Source: FEN-1219 sp963728995
GTDB lineage: Bacteria; Pseudomonadota; Gammaproteobacteria; Steroidobacterales; Rariloculaceae
NCBI GenBank assembly: GCA_963728995.1
Contig: CAVSMD010000006.1
Coordinates: 533,916-597,915 of the forward strand
Reading direction: 5' to 3'
DNA: 64,000 bases
This document shows positions 37,625-47,150 of this stretch, in pieces. How positions within the stretch are numbered: the first letter of the stretch is position 1; each line of letters starts with the position of its first letter. The notes beneath the pieces are model-generated. The model saw only the letters and a program-made list of their open reading frames with translations, did no database searches and was not told where the DNA came from. Position numbers and translations under genes: made by a program.

Positions 37625-38221
37625 ATGGGCCGAGCGACACTGTGGCTGGTCTTGGTGCTGGCAGCGGCGTCGGGCTGGCAGGCGCGGGCCGAGCCCGAGT
37701 TCAACGATCAAGGCGAGGTCGTGCGTCCGGCCGACTACCGCCAATGGGTATTCCTGACGAGCGGTCTCGGCATGACGTACGGCCCGAATGCGCCGGGGCC
37801 GGGGCAGCCCGCGCCGTTCAGCAACGTGTTCGTGAGCCCCGCGAGCTACCAGGCGTTCATGCAGTCGGGACAGTGGCCGAACGGCACGATGTTCGTGCTC
37901 GAGATCCGCCGCGCGCTGGAAAACGTCTCGATCAACGCTGGCGGGCGAACGCAGGGCGACGTCGTCGCGCTCGAGGCGTCGGTCAAGGACACGAGCCGCT
38001 TCCCGGACGGCGGCTGGGCTTATCTTTCGTTCGACGGTGCGGAGGGATCGCGATCGGCGGCGGCACCATTTCCGCGCACGCAATCCTGCTATGGCTGCCA
38101 CAGCGCCAACGGCGCCGTGGAATGGACGTTCACGCAGTTCTATCCGGCCCAGTTCGAGGTCGCCAAGCGGCTCGGCACCGTGCGTCCCGATTACGATCCG
38201 AATCGCAAGCTGAAGGAATAG
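37625..38221 (+). CDS. cytochrome P460-family protein
   Basis: 198 residues with a signal peptide (TLWLVLVLAAASGWQARA). The P460 fold is indicated by YRQWVFLTSGLGMTYGP, FSNVFVSPASYQAFMQ and MFVLEIRRALEN, with the haem-attachment CYGCH at residues 155-159. P460 cytochromes are periplasmic and in ammonia oxidisers convert hydroxylamine; many homologues in other bacteria have no known substrate. The Lys that crosslinks the haem in true P460 cannot be assigned by eye. It sits 14 nt after ppiB, though a functional link is unlikely. Confidence 0.85.
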   Translation: MGRATLWLVLVLAAASGWQARAEPEFNDQGEVVRPADYRQWVFLTSGLGMTYGPNAPGPGQPAPFSNVFVSPASYQAFMQSGQWPNGTMFVLEIRRALENVSINAGGRTQGDVVALEASVKDTSRFPDGGWAYLSFDGAEGSRSAAAPFPRTQSCYGCHSANGAVEWTFTQFYPAQFEVAKRLGTVRPDYDPNRKLKE

Positions 38222-38290
38222 GCGGTCGCAGCGCTCGCCGATCTCGTCGCGTCGGCGCAGCACGGCTCGAAAGGTCACGCCAGGAGGCCC

Positions 38291-38569
38291 ATGGAATACC
38301 TCGACAAGCTCGCCGAGACGGCGGTCAAGGAAGCCATCCAGCAGCTGACGGGCAGCGGTCAGCGCGCATCCAGCCGCAACGTTCCCGCGGAAGCGCGCCG
38401 GATACTCTTGCAGAAGGGCCGTGGGCGCGTCGCGCAGGCGGAAGCCGACAAGAGAGTGCTGCAGGCCATCGAGCGGCTCAGAGTGCGCAAGGAGATCCGG
38501 GCGCCGCAGGCGCCCTTCAACGACTGGACGCTGATCGGTTACAAGCCGCCGCCGAAAGCCGATTCCTAG
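38291..38569 (+). CDS. small protein of unknown function
   Basis: 92 residues, ATG 38291 after an AGGAGG-like site (CCAGGAGGCCC). I do not recognise a family. It is basic and mostly helical in its first 70 residues (VKEAIQQLTGSGQRASSRNV, then RVLQAIERLRVRKEIRAP), with a Pro-rich end (YKPPPKADS). No signal peptide or membrane segment. Strong ribosome-binding site and codon use like its neighbours favour a real gene. Confidence 0.55.
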   Translation: MEYLDKLAETAVKEAIQQLTGSGQRASSRNVPAEARRILLQKGRGRVAQAEADKRVLQAIERLRVRKEIRAPQAPFNDWTLIGYKPPPKADS

Positions 38570-38702
38570 GCGATGACGCGTTCCGCGCACGCGCGCGGAC
38601 GATCGAGCAACGTGGCCGGACGGACGAGCATTCGAATGGGGCGGCGTGATCGCTAGGATGCACGCCCAATGACGGATGGCGATTCTCAGGAGAAACGGAA
38701 TC

Positions 38703-39134
38703 ATGACGAGCAACACGTATTCGGGCCAGTGTTTTTGCGGCGAAGTTCAGTTCGAGGCCGCGGGTCAGCCCGTGGCCATGGGGTACTGCCATTGCGAGTC
38801 GTGCCGACACTGGTCGGCAGGGCCGGTCAACGCGTTCACGCTGTGGCCGCCGGCGGCGCTCAAGGTGACCCACGGGGCCGCCAGCATCGGCACCTACAAC
38901 AAGACGCCGATCAGCTATCGCAAGTGGTGTACGCGGTGTGGCGGGCATCTGTTCACGGACCATCCGACGATGGGCCTCGTCGACATCTATGCGGCCGTGC
39001 TGCCGGAGCTCAAGTTCGAGCCCGGTGTGCACGTGAACTACCAGGAGACGGTGCTGCGGATTCACGACGGTAAGCCGAAGCTCAAGGACATGCCCGCCGA
39101 GATGGGTGGGAGCGGCGTCGCGCTGCCGGAGTAA
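38703..39134 (+). CDS. GFA-family (CENP-V/GFA) zinc protein
   Basis: 143 residues. The GFA fold binds zinc through Cys sites visible as GQCFCGEV (Cys10, Cys12), YCHCESCRHWS (Cys29, Cys31, Cys34) and WCTRCGGHLF (Cys76, Cys79). The founding member was described as glutathione-dependent formaldehyde-activating enzyme, but most homologues have unknown substrates. ATG 38703 is chosen because it begins directly before the first zinc strand. No shift or truncation. Confidence 0.9.
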   Translation: MTSNTYSGQCFCGEVQFEAAGQPVAMGYCHCESCRHWSAGPVNAFTLWPPAALKVTHGAASIGTYNKTPISYRKWCTRCGGHLFTDHPTMGLVDIYAAVLPELKFEPGVHVNYQETVLRIHDGKPKLKDMPAEMGGSGVALPE

Positions 39135-39485
39135 CGGGCCGCGGCGCGATCGAAGGCGCCAACCACGACGTGCTAGGATCGCGGCAGCAAGTGCCGTGCT
39201 CCGGCCGGAAACCGCAGGGCGTCCCGCGGCTCTTGACCTCGGGCGTGCGGATCAGCGTGATGGGCAACGACGTCACCGGGCGTGCATTCCTGACAGACGG
39301 CGGTACGACGACGAGATATATGAGAAGGTCGGCCCCGGCGCCTGGCGCGTGAGATCGACCACGTGCCTGCGGAGAAGAAATAGCAGCGCGGCGGTCGGAG
39401 GTGACCGTCGACTTGCCGTCACGGGCTCGAGTCGCACCGACGCGCTGATCGGGCGAAGAATGGCGCAAGAGCAAGGGGGGGATCG
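39135..39485 (+). other. 351-nt gap without a recognisable gene
   Basis: Between the GFA gene and the quinoprotein gene I see no frame with a family-like protein. Short frames exist but have no recognisable motif and no ribosome-binding site. The segment could hold the promoter of the sugar-oxidation cluster; a run of G (39474-39481) lies just before the quinoprotein ATG. Confidence 0.5.
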
Positions 39486-41453
39486 ATGATCGGTGTACGG
39501 AGTGGCCGCGGCGCATTCACGCTCGTGTTCCTGCTCGCGGCGGCCGCCGCGCACGGACAGAGCGGCACCCGCGGCGGCCAGTGGCCGACGTACGGCGGCG
39601 ATAGCGCCGCGTCGCGCTACGCGCCGCTCGATCAGATCGACAAGACCAACGTCGCGAGGCTCGCGATCGCCTGGCGCCGCCCCGCGGTCGATGCGTCGAT
39701 CCGGGCGGCCGTGCCCACCATGCGTCCCGAGCACACGTTTCGCGCCACACCGCTGATGATCGACGGCGTGCTGTATAGCCCGAACGGCGTGGGCTTCGTC
39801 GAAGCCTTCGACGCCGGCACGGGCAAAACCCTCTGGATCGAGCGGCCGTTCGAGCCCGGACCCGCCGGCTATCGCGGCACCTCCACGCGCGGCGTCGCGT
39901 ACTGGACGGATGGCCGGGATGCGCGAATTCTCGTGCAGCACAGCGAGCACCTGATTGCGTTGAACGCGAAGACGGGCAAGCCGTACGCGGACTTCGGCGA
40001 CGGCGGGCGCGTGAACCTCTCGGCCGGTCTCGGCCCGGACATGGTCTACACATGGAGCGGCGCGCCGCTCGTGATCGGCGACGTGGTCGTCATGGGCATG
40101 TCGCCCGGCGACACGTTCGCCAACAAGGAAGCCACGCGCGGCGACGTGCGCGCGTACGACGTGCGCACGGGCAAGCTGCGGTGGCAGTTTCACGTGATCC
40201 CGCAGGAAGGCGAGCTCGGCGTGAACACCTGGGAGAATGGCTCGTGGAAGTACACGGGCCATGCGCCCGTCTGGTCGCTCTTTTCCGCCGATCCGCAGCT
40301 CGGCTACGTGTACATGCCGGTAACGTCGTCGACGAACGACATGTACGGCGGTCACCGCCTCGGCGACAACCTGTTCAGCCAGAGTATCGTGTGCGTCGAC
40401 GCGAAGACCGGCAAACGCATCTGGCACTACCAGCTCTCGCATCACGATCTGTGGGACTTCGATCCACCGGCCGCGCCGATCCTCGTCGACATCACGGTCG
40501 ACGGCCGCCCGATCAAGGCCGTGGTGCAGCTCACGAAGCAATCGTTCGCGTTCGTGTTCGATCGCGTGACGGGCGAGCCCGTGTGGCCGATCGTGGAGCG
40601 ACCCGTGCCGCCGTCGAACGTGCCCGGTGAGCGCACGTCGCCCACGCAGCCGTTCCCGACGAAGCCGCCGGCGTTCGATCGGCAAGGAGCCACGGTCGAT
40701 AATCTGATCGACTTCACGCCGCAGCTGCGCGCGGAAGCGCTCGAGATCGTGAAGCGCTACACGATCGGCCCGCTGTTCACGCCGCCGACGATTCGCGACG
40801 ACGAGCCCGGCGGCAATCTCGGCACGATTCAGCTGCCGGGCTCCGTGGGCGGCGCGAACTGGGGCGGCGGCGCCTTCGATCCCGACACGCACGTTCTGTA
40901 CGTGCCTTCGGCCACGTCGCCGTTCGTGGCGGACATCGAGCCCGGCGACCCGGCCGTGACCGACCTGCGGTACGTGAAGGGCAAGCGGCTGTGGATCGGC
41001 GGGCCGCGGGGCTTGCCGCTGTTCAAGCCGCCTTACGGGCGCATCAGCGCGATCGACCTCGACAAGGGCGAGATTCGCTGGCAGGTCGCGAACGGCAACG
41101 GGCCGCGCGACAACCCGGCGATCGCGGCGCTGCACTTGCCGGCGCTCGGCAACACGGGTCACCCGGCGCCGCTGCTGACGAAGACGTTGCTGTTCGCCGG
41201 CGAAGGCTCGGACGCGTACGTGGCCACCGCGCGGATTCCGCCCGGCATGCCCTTCGAAATCGCGCCGAACTACGGCGAGCCGTGGTTCCGCGCGTTCGAC
41301 AAGGATACCGGGGCCGTGCTGGCCGAGGTCCGGCTGCCGGCCGGCGTGACCGGTGCGCCGATGACGTATATGCAGGGCGGCAAGCAGTACATCGTGGTGG
41401 CGGTCGGCGGCCGAGCGCAGGAGCCGGAGTGGGTGGCCCTGAGTCTGCCGTGA
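39486..41453 (+). CDS. exported PQQ-type quinoprotein dehydrogenase (glucose-dehydrogenase-like)
   Basis: 655 residues. A signal peptide (GAFTLVFLLAAAAAHGQ) is followed by the quinoprotein hallmark WPTYGGDSAASRYAPLDQI and successive propeller W-motifs (VEAFDAGTGKTLW, RAYDVRTGKLRWQF, CVDAKTGKRIWHYQ, AIDLDKGEIRWQV, AFDKDTGAVLAEV). HHDLWDFDPPAAPILVDI is the conserved PQQ-dehydrogenase block. Enzymes of this type oxidise sugars or alcohols in the periplasm and pass electrons to quinone or cytochrome c. No haem motif or membrane-anchor domain is present. It opens a same-strand cluster with an enolase-superfamily enzyme, a second PQQ enzyme and a lactonase. Confidence 0.92.
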   Translation: MIGVRSGRGAFTLVFLLAAAAAHGQSGTRGGQWPTYGGDSAASRYAPLDQIDKTNVARLAIAWRRPAVDASIRAAVPTMRPEHTFRATPLMIDGVLYSPNGVGFVEAFDAGTGKTLWIERPFEPGPAGYRGTSTRGVAYWTDGRDARILVQHSEHLIALNAKTGKPYADFGDGGRVNLSAGLGPDMVYTWSGAPLVIGDVVVMGMSPGDTFANKEATRGDVRAYDVRTGKLRWQFHVIPQEGELGVNTWENGSWKYTGHAPVWSLFSADPQLGYVYMPVTSSTNDMYGGHRLGDNLFSQSIVCVDAKTGKRIWHYQLSHHDLWDFDPPAAPILVDITVDGRPIKAVVQLTKQSFAFVFDRVTGEPVWPIVERPVPPSNVPGERTSPTQPFPTKPPAFDRQGATVDNLIDFTPQLRAEALEIVKRYTIGPLFTPPTIRDDEPGGNLGTIQLPGSVGGANWGGGAFDPDTHVLYVPSATSPFVADIEPGDPAVTDLRYVKGKRLWIGGPRGLPLFKPPYGRISAIDLDKGEIRWQVANGNGPRDNPAIAALHLPALGNTGHPAPLLTKTLLFAGEGSDAYVATARIPPGMPFEIAPNYGEPWFRAFDKDTGAVLAEVRLPAGVTGAPMTYMQGGKQYIVVAVGGRAQEPEWVALSLP

Positions 41454-41478
41454 CGCGCTGGAAGCGGGAGGGGGAGCG

Positions 41479-42733
41479 GTGAGCACGAACCTGTACGATC
41501 GACGTAGTGTCTTGACCGGGCTCGGCGCGCTGGGCGTCGGCCTGTGGGTGGCACCCTCGGCCGACGCGCTCGGCCTCGCGGACGACAAGATCAAGCGCAT
41601 CCGCTATTTCAGCAACGCGGGCGATTCGGCCGGGCGGCGCGGCCAGCCGATGGTCAATCAGTCGTCGAACGTCGTCGTGATCGAGACCGAGCGTGGGCTC
41701 ATCGGGCATCGGCGAGGGCGGCGAGCCGACCTCGATGGACGAATGCGCCAGCATGCTGATCGGGCTCGATCCGTTTCGCATCGACCAGCACTGGCAGCGC
41801 ATGCTGCGCGGCTACTTCTATCCGGCCGGCCGCGAGAAGCTGCACTCGCTCGGCGCGCTCGACATGGCGCTCTGGGACCTGAAGGCGAAGGCGCTCGACG
41901 TGCCGCTGTGGCAGCTGCTCGGCGGCAAGTCGCGCGACTACGTCGAGCTCTATGCCACGGCGTTCCCGAGAGGGCGCAGCGGCACGCTCGAGGACGCGGC
42001 GCGCGCCTGCATGGACGCCGGGTTTCGCTGCTATCGGCACGCTACGGACAATCCACGCGAGCGCGTCGTCGACCGCTTCGACGCTCGTGCGCCAGATGCA
42101 CGAGGATTGCATCGCCCTGCACGAGATCACGGGCGACGGCCGCTGGGCGATCGACTTTCACACCGAGCTCGATCCGCCGGACGCGATCAATCTCGCCACG
42201 TTGCTCGAGCCGCTGCATCCGTACTTCTGCGAGGACCTGATCCGCAGCGAGGGCGTGGATTCGTACGCGACGATGCGCGAGCGTACCCGCGTGCCGATCG
42301 CCGTCGGCGAGCAGTTCGGCTACAAGTGGGACATCAACACATTGATCGAGCGGCAGCTGATCGACTACACGCGCTGCACGCTACCGAACGTCGGCGGCAT
42401 CAGCGAGCTCATGAAGATCATCGCGCTCGCCGAGACGCACTACGTCGGCATGATTCCGCACTTCACGGGGCCGATCTCGGAAGCCGCGCTGGTCACTGCC
42501 TGACCGCCACGTCGGTCGTGGCGCTGATGGAGATGCTCGGCGACGGCACGCGCACGTGGCCTTACGTGCCGAAGGTATACGACTTCAAGGACGGCAAGCT
42601 GTGGCCGAACGATCGGCCGGGGCTTGGCGTGACGCTCGACATGAGCAAGCTCACCCTGCTCGGCGAATACACCGCGTATCGCGCCGGCATGCTGCTGAAC
42701 CGCCGCCCGGACGGCTCGTTCACGAACTGGTAA
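41479..42733 (+). CDS. Tat-exported enolase-superfamily enzyme (sugar-acid dehydratase-like), three frameshifts
   Basis: Rejoined length about 418 residues. The N-terminus DRRSVLTGLGALGVGLWVAP is a Tat signal. The mandelate racemase/muconate lactonizing fold follows: LHSLGALDMALWDLKAKALD, then the metal ligands in WAIDFHTELDPPDAI (Asp), FCEDLIRSEG (Glu) and IAVGEQFGYKWD (Glu), and a C-terminal VVALMEMLGDGTRTW. Shifts: extra G near 41700, extra base near 42075, missing base near 42495. The usual KxK catalytic pair on strand 2 is not evident (CYRHATDN), so racemase or syn-dehydratase chemistry cannot be claimed. Context suggests dehydration of an aldonate made by its neighbours. Export is unusual for this superfamily. 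Confidence 0.82.
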
Positions 42734-42746
42734 AGCGATCCCACCC

Positions 42747-44181
42747 GTGCAAAGATCGCTCACTCTTCGGTCCGTGCTCGTTCGCGGCGTTGGCGTCGCG
42801 GCCGCCCTGTTTTCGTGCTCGCCCGGCGAGGCGCAGATCGCCGCGAGCCCGGACGTGAATCCGCGCACCGTATGGTCCAATCCGCCGGAGATGTTCACGC
42901 ACGCGCGTCGTGGCGACCGGCTTCGAGGATCCGTTCGAGGTGGCGTGGGGCCCCGACGGCTATCTCTGGATCACGGAGCGCGTCGGCAAACGCGTCGTGC
43001 GCGTGAACCCGGCCGACGGCAGCCGCAAGGTTGCCGTCACGATCGACGAGGTGTATCAGAAGCTCGCGCAGGAAGGGCTGCTCGGGCTCGCCCTCGATCC
43101 GCAGCTGCTGCACGGCCGCAACTACGTTTACGTGATGTACACGTACGACGCGGATCCGGGGCCAGCCGAGGAGCGCCGCGCGAAGATTCGCCGCTACACG
43201 TACGACCCGGCGACCGAGCAGCTGCGCGATCCTGTCGATGTGCTGACGGGCCTGCCGCACGGCCCCGATCACGGCGCGAGCCGGCTCGTGTATGGCCCCG
43301 ACGGCAAGCTCTATGCGAGCCGCGGCGATCACGGCTCGAACTTCCTCGCGTACTACTGCGTGCCGAATCGTGCGCAGGAGCTGCCGACGGCGGCCGACGT
43401 GCAAGCGCGGGACTGGCAGCGGTATCAGGGCAAGATCCTGCGCATCGAGCTCGATGGTGCCATTCCGGCGGACAACCCGGTGCTGGCCGGCGTGCGCAGT
43501 CACGTGTTCGCCTACGGCAACCGGAATCCGCAAGGGCTCGCGTTCGGGCCGGACGGGCGGCTGTACGAAGCCGAGCACGGGCAGGACACCGACGACGAGG
43601 TCAACGTCATCGAGGCGGGGCGCAACTACGGCTGGCCCTTGATCGCGGGGTACAAGGACGACCAGTACTACACGTACGCGAACTGGTCGGCGTCCGCGCC
43701 GACGCCGTGTGCGAGCTTGGCGTACGGTCGCGACATCCCGAGCTCGGTGCCGCAGACGAAGGAGTCGAGCGTCGATTTGCCGAACTTTGCGCCGCCGCTG
43801 AAGGCGTTCTTCACCGTGCCGACCGGCTACGACGTGCGCAAGCTCGGCAACGCGACGGCCGCGCTCACGGGGCTCGACGTGTACGCGTCGGCCGCGATCC
43901 CGGGCTGGAGCCCGTCGATTCTCGTCTGTGGCATGGCGAGCGGCGTGATCTACCGGATTCCGCTGAACGCGGTGTCCGCTCCGCCGTTGACGTATTTCAA
44001 GGCGCAGGACCGCTATCGCGACCTCGCGATCGCGCCCGACGGCAAGCACATCTACGCGATCACGTCGATTTTCGGCCGCACGGTGACGGCAGCGGGCGAG
44101 CCGACGGCATCGCTCGAGCATCCGGGTGCGCTGCTCGAGTTCACGTACACGGGGCCGCGCGCAAGCGGCTCGAAAGAGTAG
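42747..44181 (+). CDS. PQQ-dependent sugar dehydrogenase (sGDH/Asd type), one frameshift
   Basis: About 478 residues starting at GTG 42747, with a signal peptide (LVRGVGVAAALFSCSPGEAQ). An extra base near 42905 shifts the frame; the protein continues as VVATGFEDPFEVAWGPDGYL. Six-bladed propeller signatures follow: LLGLALDPQLLHGRNYVYVM, GPDHGASRLVYGPDGKLYAS (catalytic His region), NRNPQGLAFGPDGRLYEAEH and GRNYGWPLI. The soluble glucose/aldose dehydrogenase family oxidises aldoses to lactones. The C-terminal half (VYASAAIPGWSPSILVCGMA) is typical. The lactonase gene follows after 8 nt, which fits a lactone product. Confidence 0.9.
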
Positions 44182-44189
44182 GGGGAGCC

Positions 44190-45374
44190 ATGAAGATCGA
44201 TGACGCACGCGGCCCGTCGCTGACACGCCGCGGTTTGCTCGAGAAGCTCTGCTGGGCGGGCTCGGCGGCGGCGCTGGCGCCGGCGCTGGTCCGCGCGCAG
44301 ACCAACGGCGGTCCCGCGCCGCCGTCGACGGTCTCGACGCCGCCGCGCGACTTCACGCCGGGTGGGCAGCCCGCGCTTTACCCCGATCCCGACGTGCTCG
44401 TCGTCGACCCCGCGTTCAACGCGCTGCGCGTCTTCAACTCGCCGATTCAGCGGCTCTACACCGGAGCGCTCTGGTCCGAAGGGCCCGCCTGGTCGAGCCA
44501 GGGACGCTATCTCGTGTGGAGCGATATCCCGAACAATCGGCAGCTGCGCTGGCTCGAGGACGACGGCCGTGTGAGCGTGTTCCGCCAGCCGTCGAACAAC
44601 AGCAACGGCAACTCGTTCGACTTCCAGGGTCGCCAGATCTCGTGCGAGCACCTGCTGCGCCGCGTGGTTCGCTACGAGAACGACGGCAGCGTGACCGTGC
44701 TGGCGGCCGCGTACGACGGCAAGCCGCTGAACTCGCCGAACGACGTCGCGCCGCACCCGGACGGCAGCTACTGGTTCACGGACCCGCCGTTCGGCGGCAG
44801 CCTGTACGAGGGCGCGCCCGACGTGGCCGGCGGGCCGAGCAACACGGACGGGCGGCTCCAGCCGCGCGTCGGTCAGCCGGCCGGCATCGGTACGGCGCGG
44901 CGCGAGCTGCCGACCAACGTCTATCGCGTCGACACCAACGGCCGCGTGGGCCTAGCGATCGGCGCCGACGCGCTGCCCGGCGCGCCGAACGGCATCGCGT
45001 TCTCGCCGGACTACAAGAAGGTGTACGTCGTGAGCAACGGCGATCTGTATGTCGCCGACGTCGGCACGAACGGCCGCGCGTCCGCCGTCAAGCGCTTCGC
45101 CGAGTTCAAGGTCGACGGCGTGGCGTGCCGCACGGACGGCATCCGCGCCGACGTGTTCGGCAATCTCTGGTGCTCGAGCAATGCGGGCGCCGCGGTCGGC
45201 TACAACGGCGTGACCGTCTGGAACGCGGCCGGCGCGCTGATCGGTCGGATCCGGTTGCCGGAGGTGTGCGCGAACTTGGCGTTCGGCGGGGCGAAGCGCA
45301 ATCGCCTCTTCATGGCGGCGAGCCAGTCGCTGTATGCCGTGCACGTCAACACCCAGGGCGCGGCGCCGGGCTAG
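44190..45374 (+). CDS. exported SMP-30/gluconolactonase-family lactonase
   Basis: 394 residues. A Tat-like signal (LTRRGLLEKLCWAGSAAALAPAL) is followed by the SMP-30 six-bladed propeller. Divalent-metal ligands are recognisable as LWSEGPAW (Glu), NSPNDVAPHPDGSYWFTDP (Asn, Asp), GAPNGIAFSPDYKKVYV (Asn) and DGIRADVFGNLWCSS (Asp). The family hydrolyses aldonolactones to aldonates. Its place 8 nt after a PQQ sugar dehydrogenase suggests that it opens that enzyme's lactone in the periplasm. ATG 44190 follows GGGGGAG. Confidence 0.92.
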   Translation: MKIDDARGPSLTRRGLLEKLCWAGSAAALAPALVRAQTNGGPAPPSTVSTPPRDFTPGGQPALYPDPDVLVVDPAFNALRVFNSPIQRLYTGALWSEGPAWSSQGRYLVWSDIPNNRQLRWLEDDGRVSVFRQPSNNSNGNSFDFQGRQISCEHLLRRVVRYENDGSVTVLAAAYDGKPLNSPNDVAPHPDGSYWFTDPPFGGSLYEGAPDVAGGPSNTDGRLQPRVGQPAGIGTARRELPTNVYRVDTNGRVGLAIGADALPGAPNGIAFSPDYKKVYVVSNGDLYVADVGTNGRASAVKRFAEFKVDGVACRTDGIRADVFGNLWCSSNAGAAVGYNGVTVWNAAGALIGRIRLPEVCANLAFGGAKRNRLFMAASQSLYAVHVNTQGAAPG

Positions 45375-45437
45375 GGCGAGTTCACGCGAGACGATACCGG
45401 AAGCGGGTCCAACGGAAGTAGCGGAGGAGATGGAAGT

Positions 45438-46136
45438 ATGGCGCTCAAGGTCATAGGTGCGGGCCTCGGCAGAACGGCCACGCTGTCGATGAAGTTCGCG
45501 CTCGAGCATGTCGGGCTCGGCCCGTGCTATCACATGTCCGAGGTCTTCGCCGGTGGTCGGCGCAACGTCCCGCTCTGGCTCGACGTGGTGCGCGGCAAGC
45601 CGGACTGGGACGCCGTCTTCGACGGCTACACGTCCACCATGGACTACCCGGCGTGCACGTACTGGCGCGAGCTGGCCGCCTACTATCCGAACGCCAAAGT
45701 GATCCTGACCGTGCGCGACCCCGATACCTGGTTCGATTCGGTCAGCGAAACCATCTTCTCGGACATGATGCAGAGCTCGCTCGCGGGCTCCCCCGTCGAG
45801 GTCATGATGAAAGGCGTCATCTTCGACGCGTTCGGCGGCCGGGTGAAGGACCGAGGCTTCATGACCGACTGGTTCACGCGCCGCAACCAGGAGGTGATCG
45901 ACGCTTTACCGCGCGAGCGGCTGCTCGTGTTCGCGCCGAAGCAGGGCTGGGAGCCGCTGTGCGCGTTTCTCGGCGTTGCCGTGCCGAGCGGGCCGTTCCC
46001 GCGCGTCAACAGCCGCGACGAGCTCAGTCACGCGGCAGCCGAGCAACGCGGGTTGCCGCCCGATCCCGAGACGGCCGAGAAATTCGCGCGCGCGTATCTC
46101 GAGCAGCTGAAGGCGAAGGCGTTCGGCAGCGCGTAG
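45438..46136 (+). CDS. sulfotransferase-family protein
   Basis: 232 residues. The PAPS-binding loop reads VIGAGLGRTATLSMKFALEH (GxxRTGTxSL form), and the 3'-phosphate motif is VILTVRDPDTWFDSVSETI. The pattern is that of the cytoplasmic Sulfotransfer_4 group found in bacteria and tunicates, whose acceptors are mostly unknown. It starts after GGAGGAG. It converges with the cupin gene by 12 nt and is not clearly part of the preceding sugar cluster. Confidence 0.87.
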   Translation: MALKVIGAGLGRTATLSMKFALEHVGLGPCYHMSEVFAGGRRNVPLWLDVVRGKPDWDAVFDGYTSTMDYPACTYWRELAAYYPNAKVILTVRDPDTWFDSVSETIFSDMMQSSLAGSPVEVMMKGVIFDAFGGRVKDRGFMTDWFTRRNQEVIDALPRERLLVFAPKQGWEPLCAFLGVAVPSGPFPRVNSRDELSHAAAEQRGLPPDPETAEKFARAYLEQLKAKAFGSA

Positions 46137-46148
46137 CGCCCTTTTGGC

Positions 46149-47093
46149 TCAGTCGGGCTCCCACAGGTGCGCCTGGTATGGGAAGCCGTTCATCGCGAGC
46201 CGGCACGAGCGCAGTCCAGGCTCGCCGCCATTGCTCGCGAGGTGCCACGTCTGACGAGGCACGTAGACGACGTCGCCGGGCTCGGCCTCGAACTCGTCGA
46301 GTCCCTCGATCTTGTAGCGCACCTTGCCCAGCATGATCAGCCAGAACTCCGAGCCCTCCTCGTGGAAGTGCCCTTTGTCGGTGGCCTTGGGCCGCTGATA
46401 GTTGCCGATGATGATGTTCGCGAACGCGCGGTCGTCGCTGACGAACGCTCCGCCGCGCTCCTCGCCGGCTGCGACCTTGTTGAAATCGACGACGGGCCGT
46501 TCACGCTCGTCGAGCGTGCCGCGGTCGCCGGTCACGCGCGTGGGCAGGTAGTCGAATCCCGCGAGCGGCACGGGCGTCTCGTCGAGCGGGTACAGCTTGC
46601 GCGCGCGCGTCACGTTCACCTCGAAGCGCAGCGCGGGCTCGGTCCCGACGTTCTCGATCTGGTACAGCGTGCGGTACGGCACCTGCACCATGAAGCCCTT
46701 CGTCGCCAGCACGGGCTCGCGCCCCTCGACGGTGAACTTCAGCGACCCGGATTGAACGATCCACCACTCGCGCGTGTCGCCGTTCATGCGGCGCGGCGTC
46801 TTCTGACCAGGACCCAGCGAGATCCATTGCGCCACCAGGCTCTCGTCGTCGACGACCGTTTCGGCCCAGTCGGCTTGCCCCTCGTGGCGCGCGAGCACGT
46901 CGGCGAGCTTCGTGTGCGGCCGATGCACGCCGGTCCACCCGCCGGACTGCGTTTTCGGCGCGAGCATGACGAGCGGCGCTTCCTGGCCGGTGGCCGGTCG
47001 CGCCGGCGACAGTGCGCCCGCGGCCAGCGTCATCGCGAGCAGGACTCCGGCGCATCGCGCGAGTCCGGACGATCGAGTGTTCCCGCACGTCAT
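46149..47093 (-). CDS. exported bicupin protein
   Basis: 314 residues from ATG 47093 (GGAG 12 nt upstream). A signal peptide (CAGVLLAMTLAAGALSPARP) precedes two cupin-like units. The first has TREWWIVQSGSLKFTVEGRE with RTLYQIENVGTEPAL; the second has KGHFHEEGSEFWLIMLGKVR and GDVVYVPRQTWHLASNGG, which carries the metal-ligand pattern H-x-H-x-E...H. Only the second looks able to bind a metal. The substrate is unknown. It ends the minus-strand group that begins with the esterase at 50.9 kb. Confidence 0.8.
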   Translation of the reverse strand: MTCGNTRSSGLARCAGVLLAMTLAAGALSPARPATGQEAPLVMLAPKTQSGGWTGVHRPHTKLADVLARHEGQADWAETVVDDESLVAQWISLGPGQKTPRRMNGDTREWWIVQSGSLKFTVEGREPVLATKGFMVQVPYRTLYQIENVGTEPALRFEVNVTRARKLYPLDETPVPLAGFDYLPTRVTGDRGTLDERERPVVDFNKVAAGEERGGAFVSDDRAFANIIIGNYQRPKATDKGHFHEEGSEFWLIMLGKVRYKIEGLDEFEAEPGDVVYVPRQTWHLASNGGEPGLRSCRLAMNGFPYQAHLWEPD

Positions 47094-47150
47094 GCTGTCG
47101 GTCTCCACGGCGGTCCTTGCCCGCAGGCACGGACCGTTCCCGAGCATCGA

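Noticed and set aside
39273..41600. 775-codon minus-strand frame opposite the quinoprotein gene
   Set aside because: No recognisable domain; the plus strand carries repeated PQQ propeller motifs.
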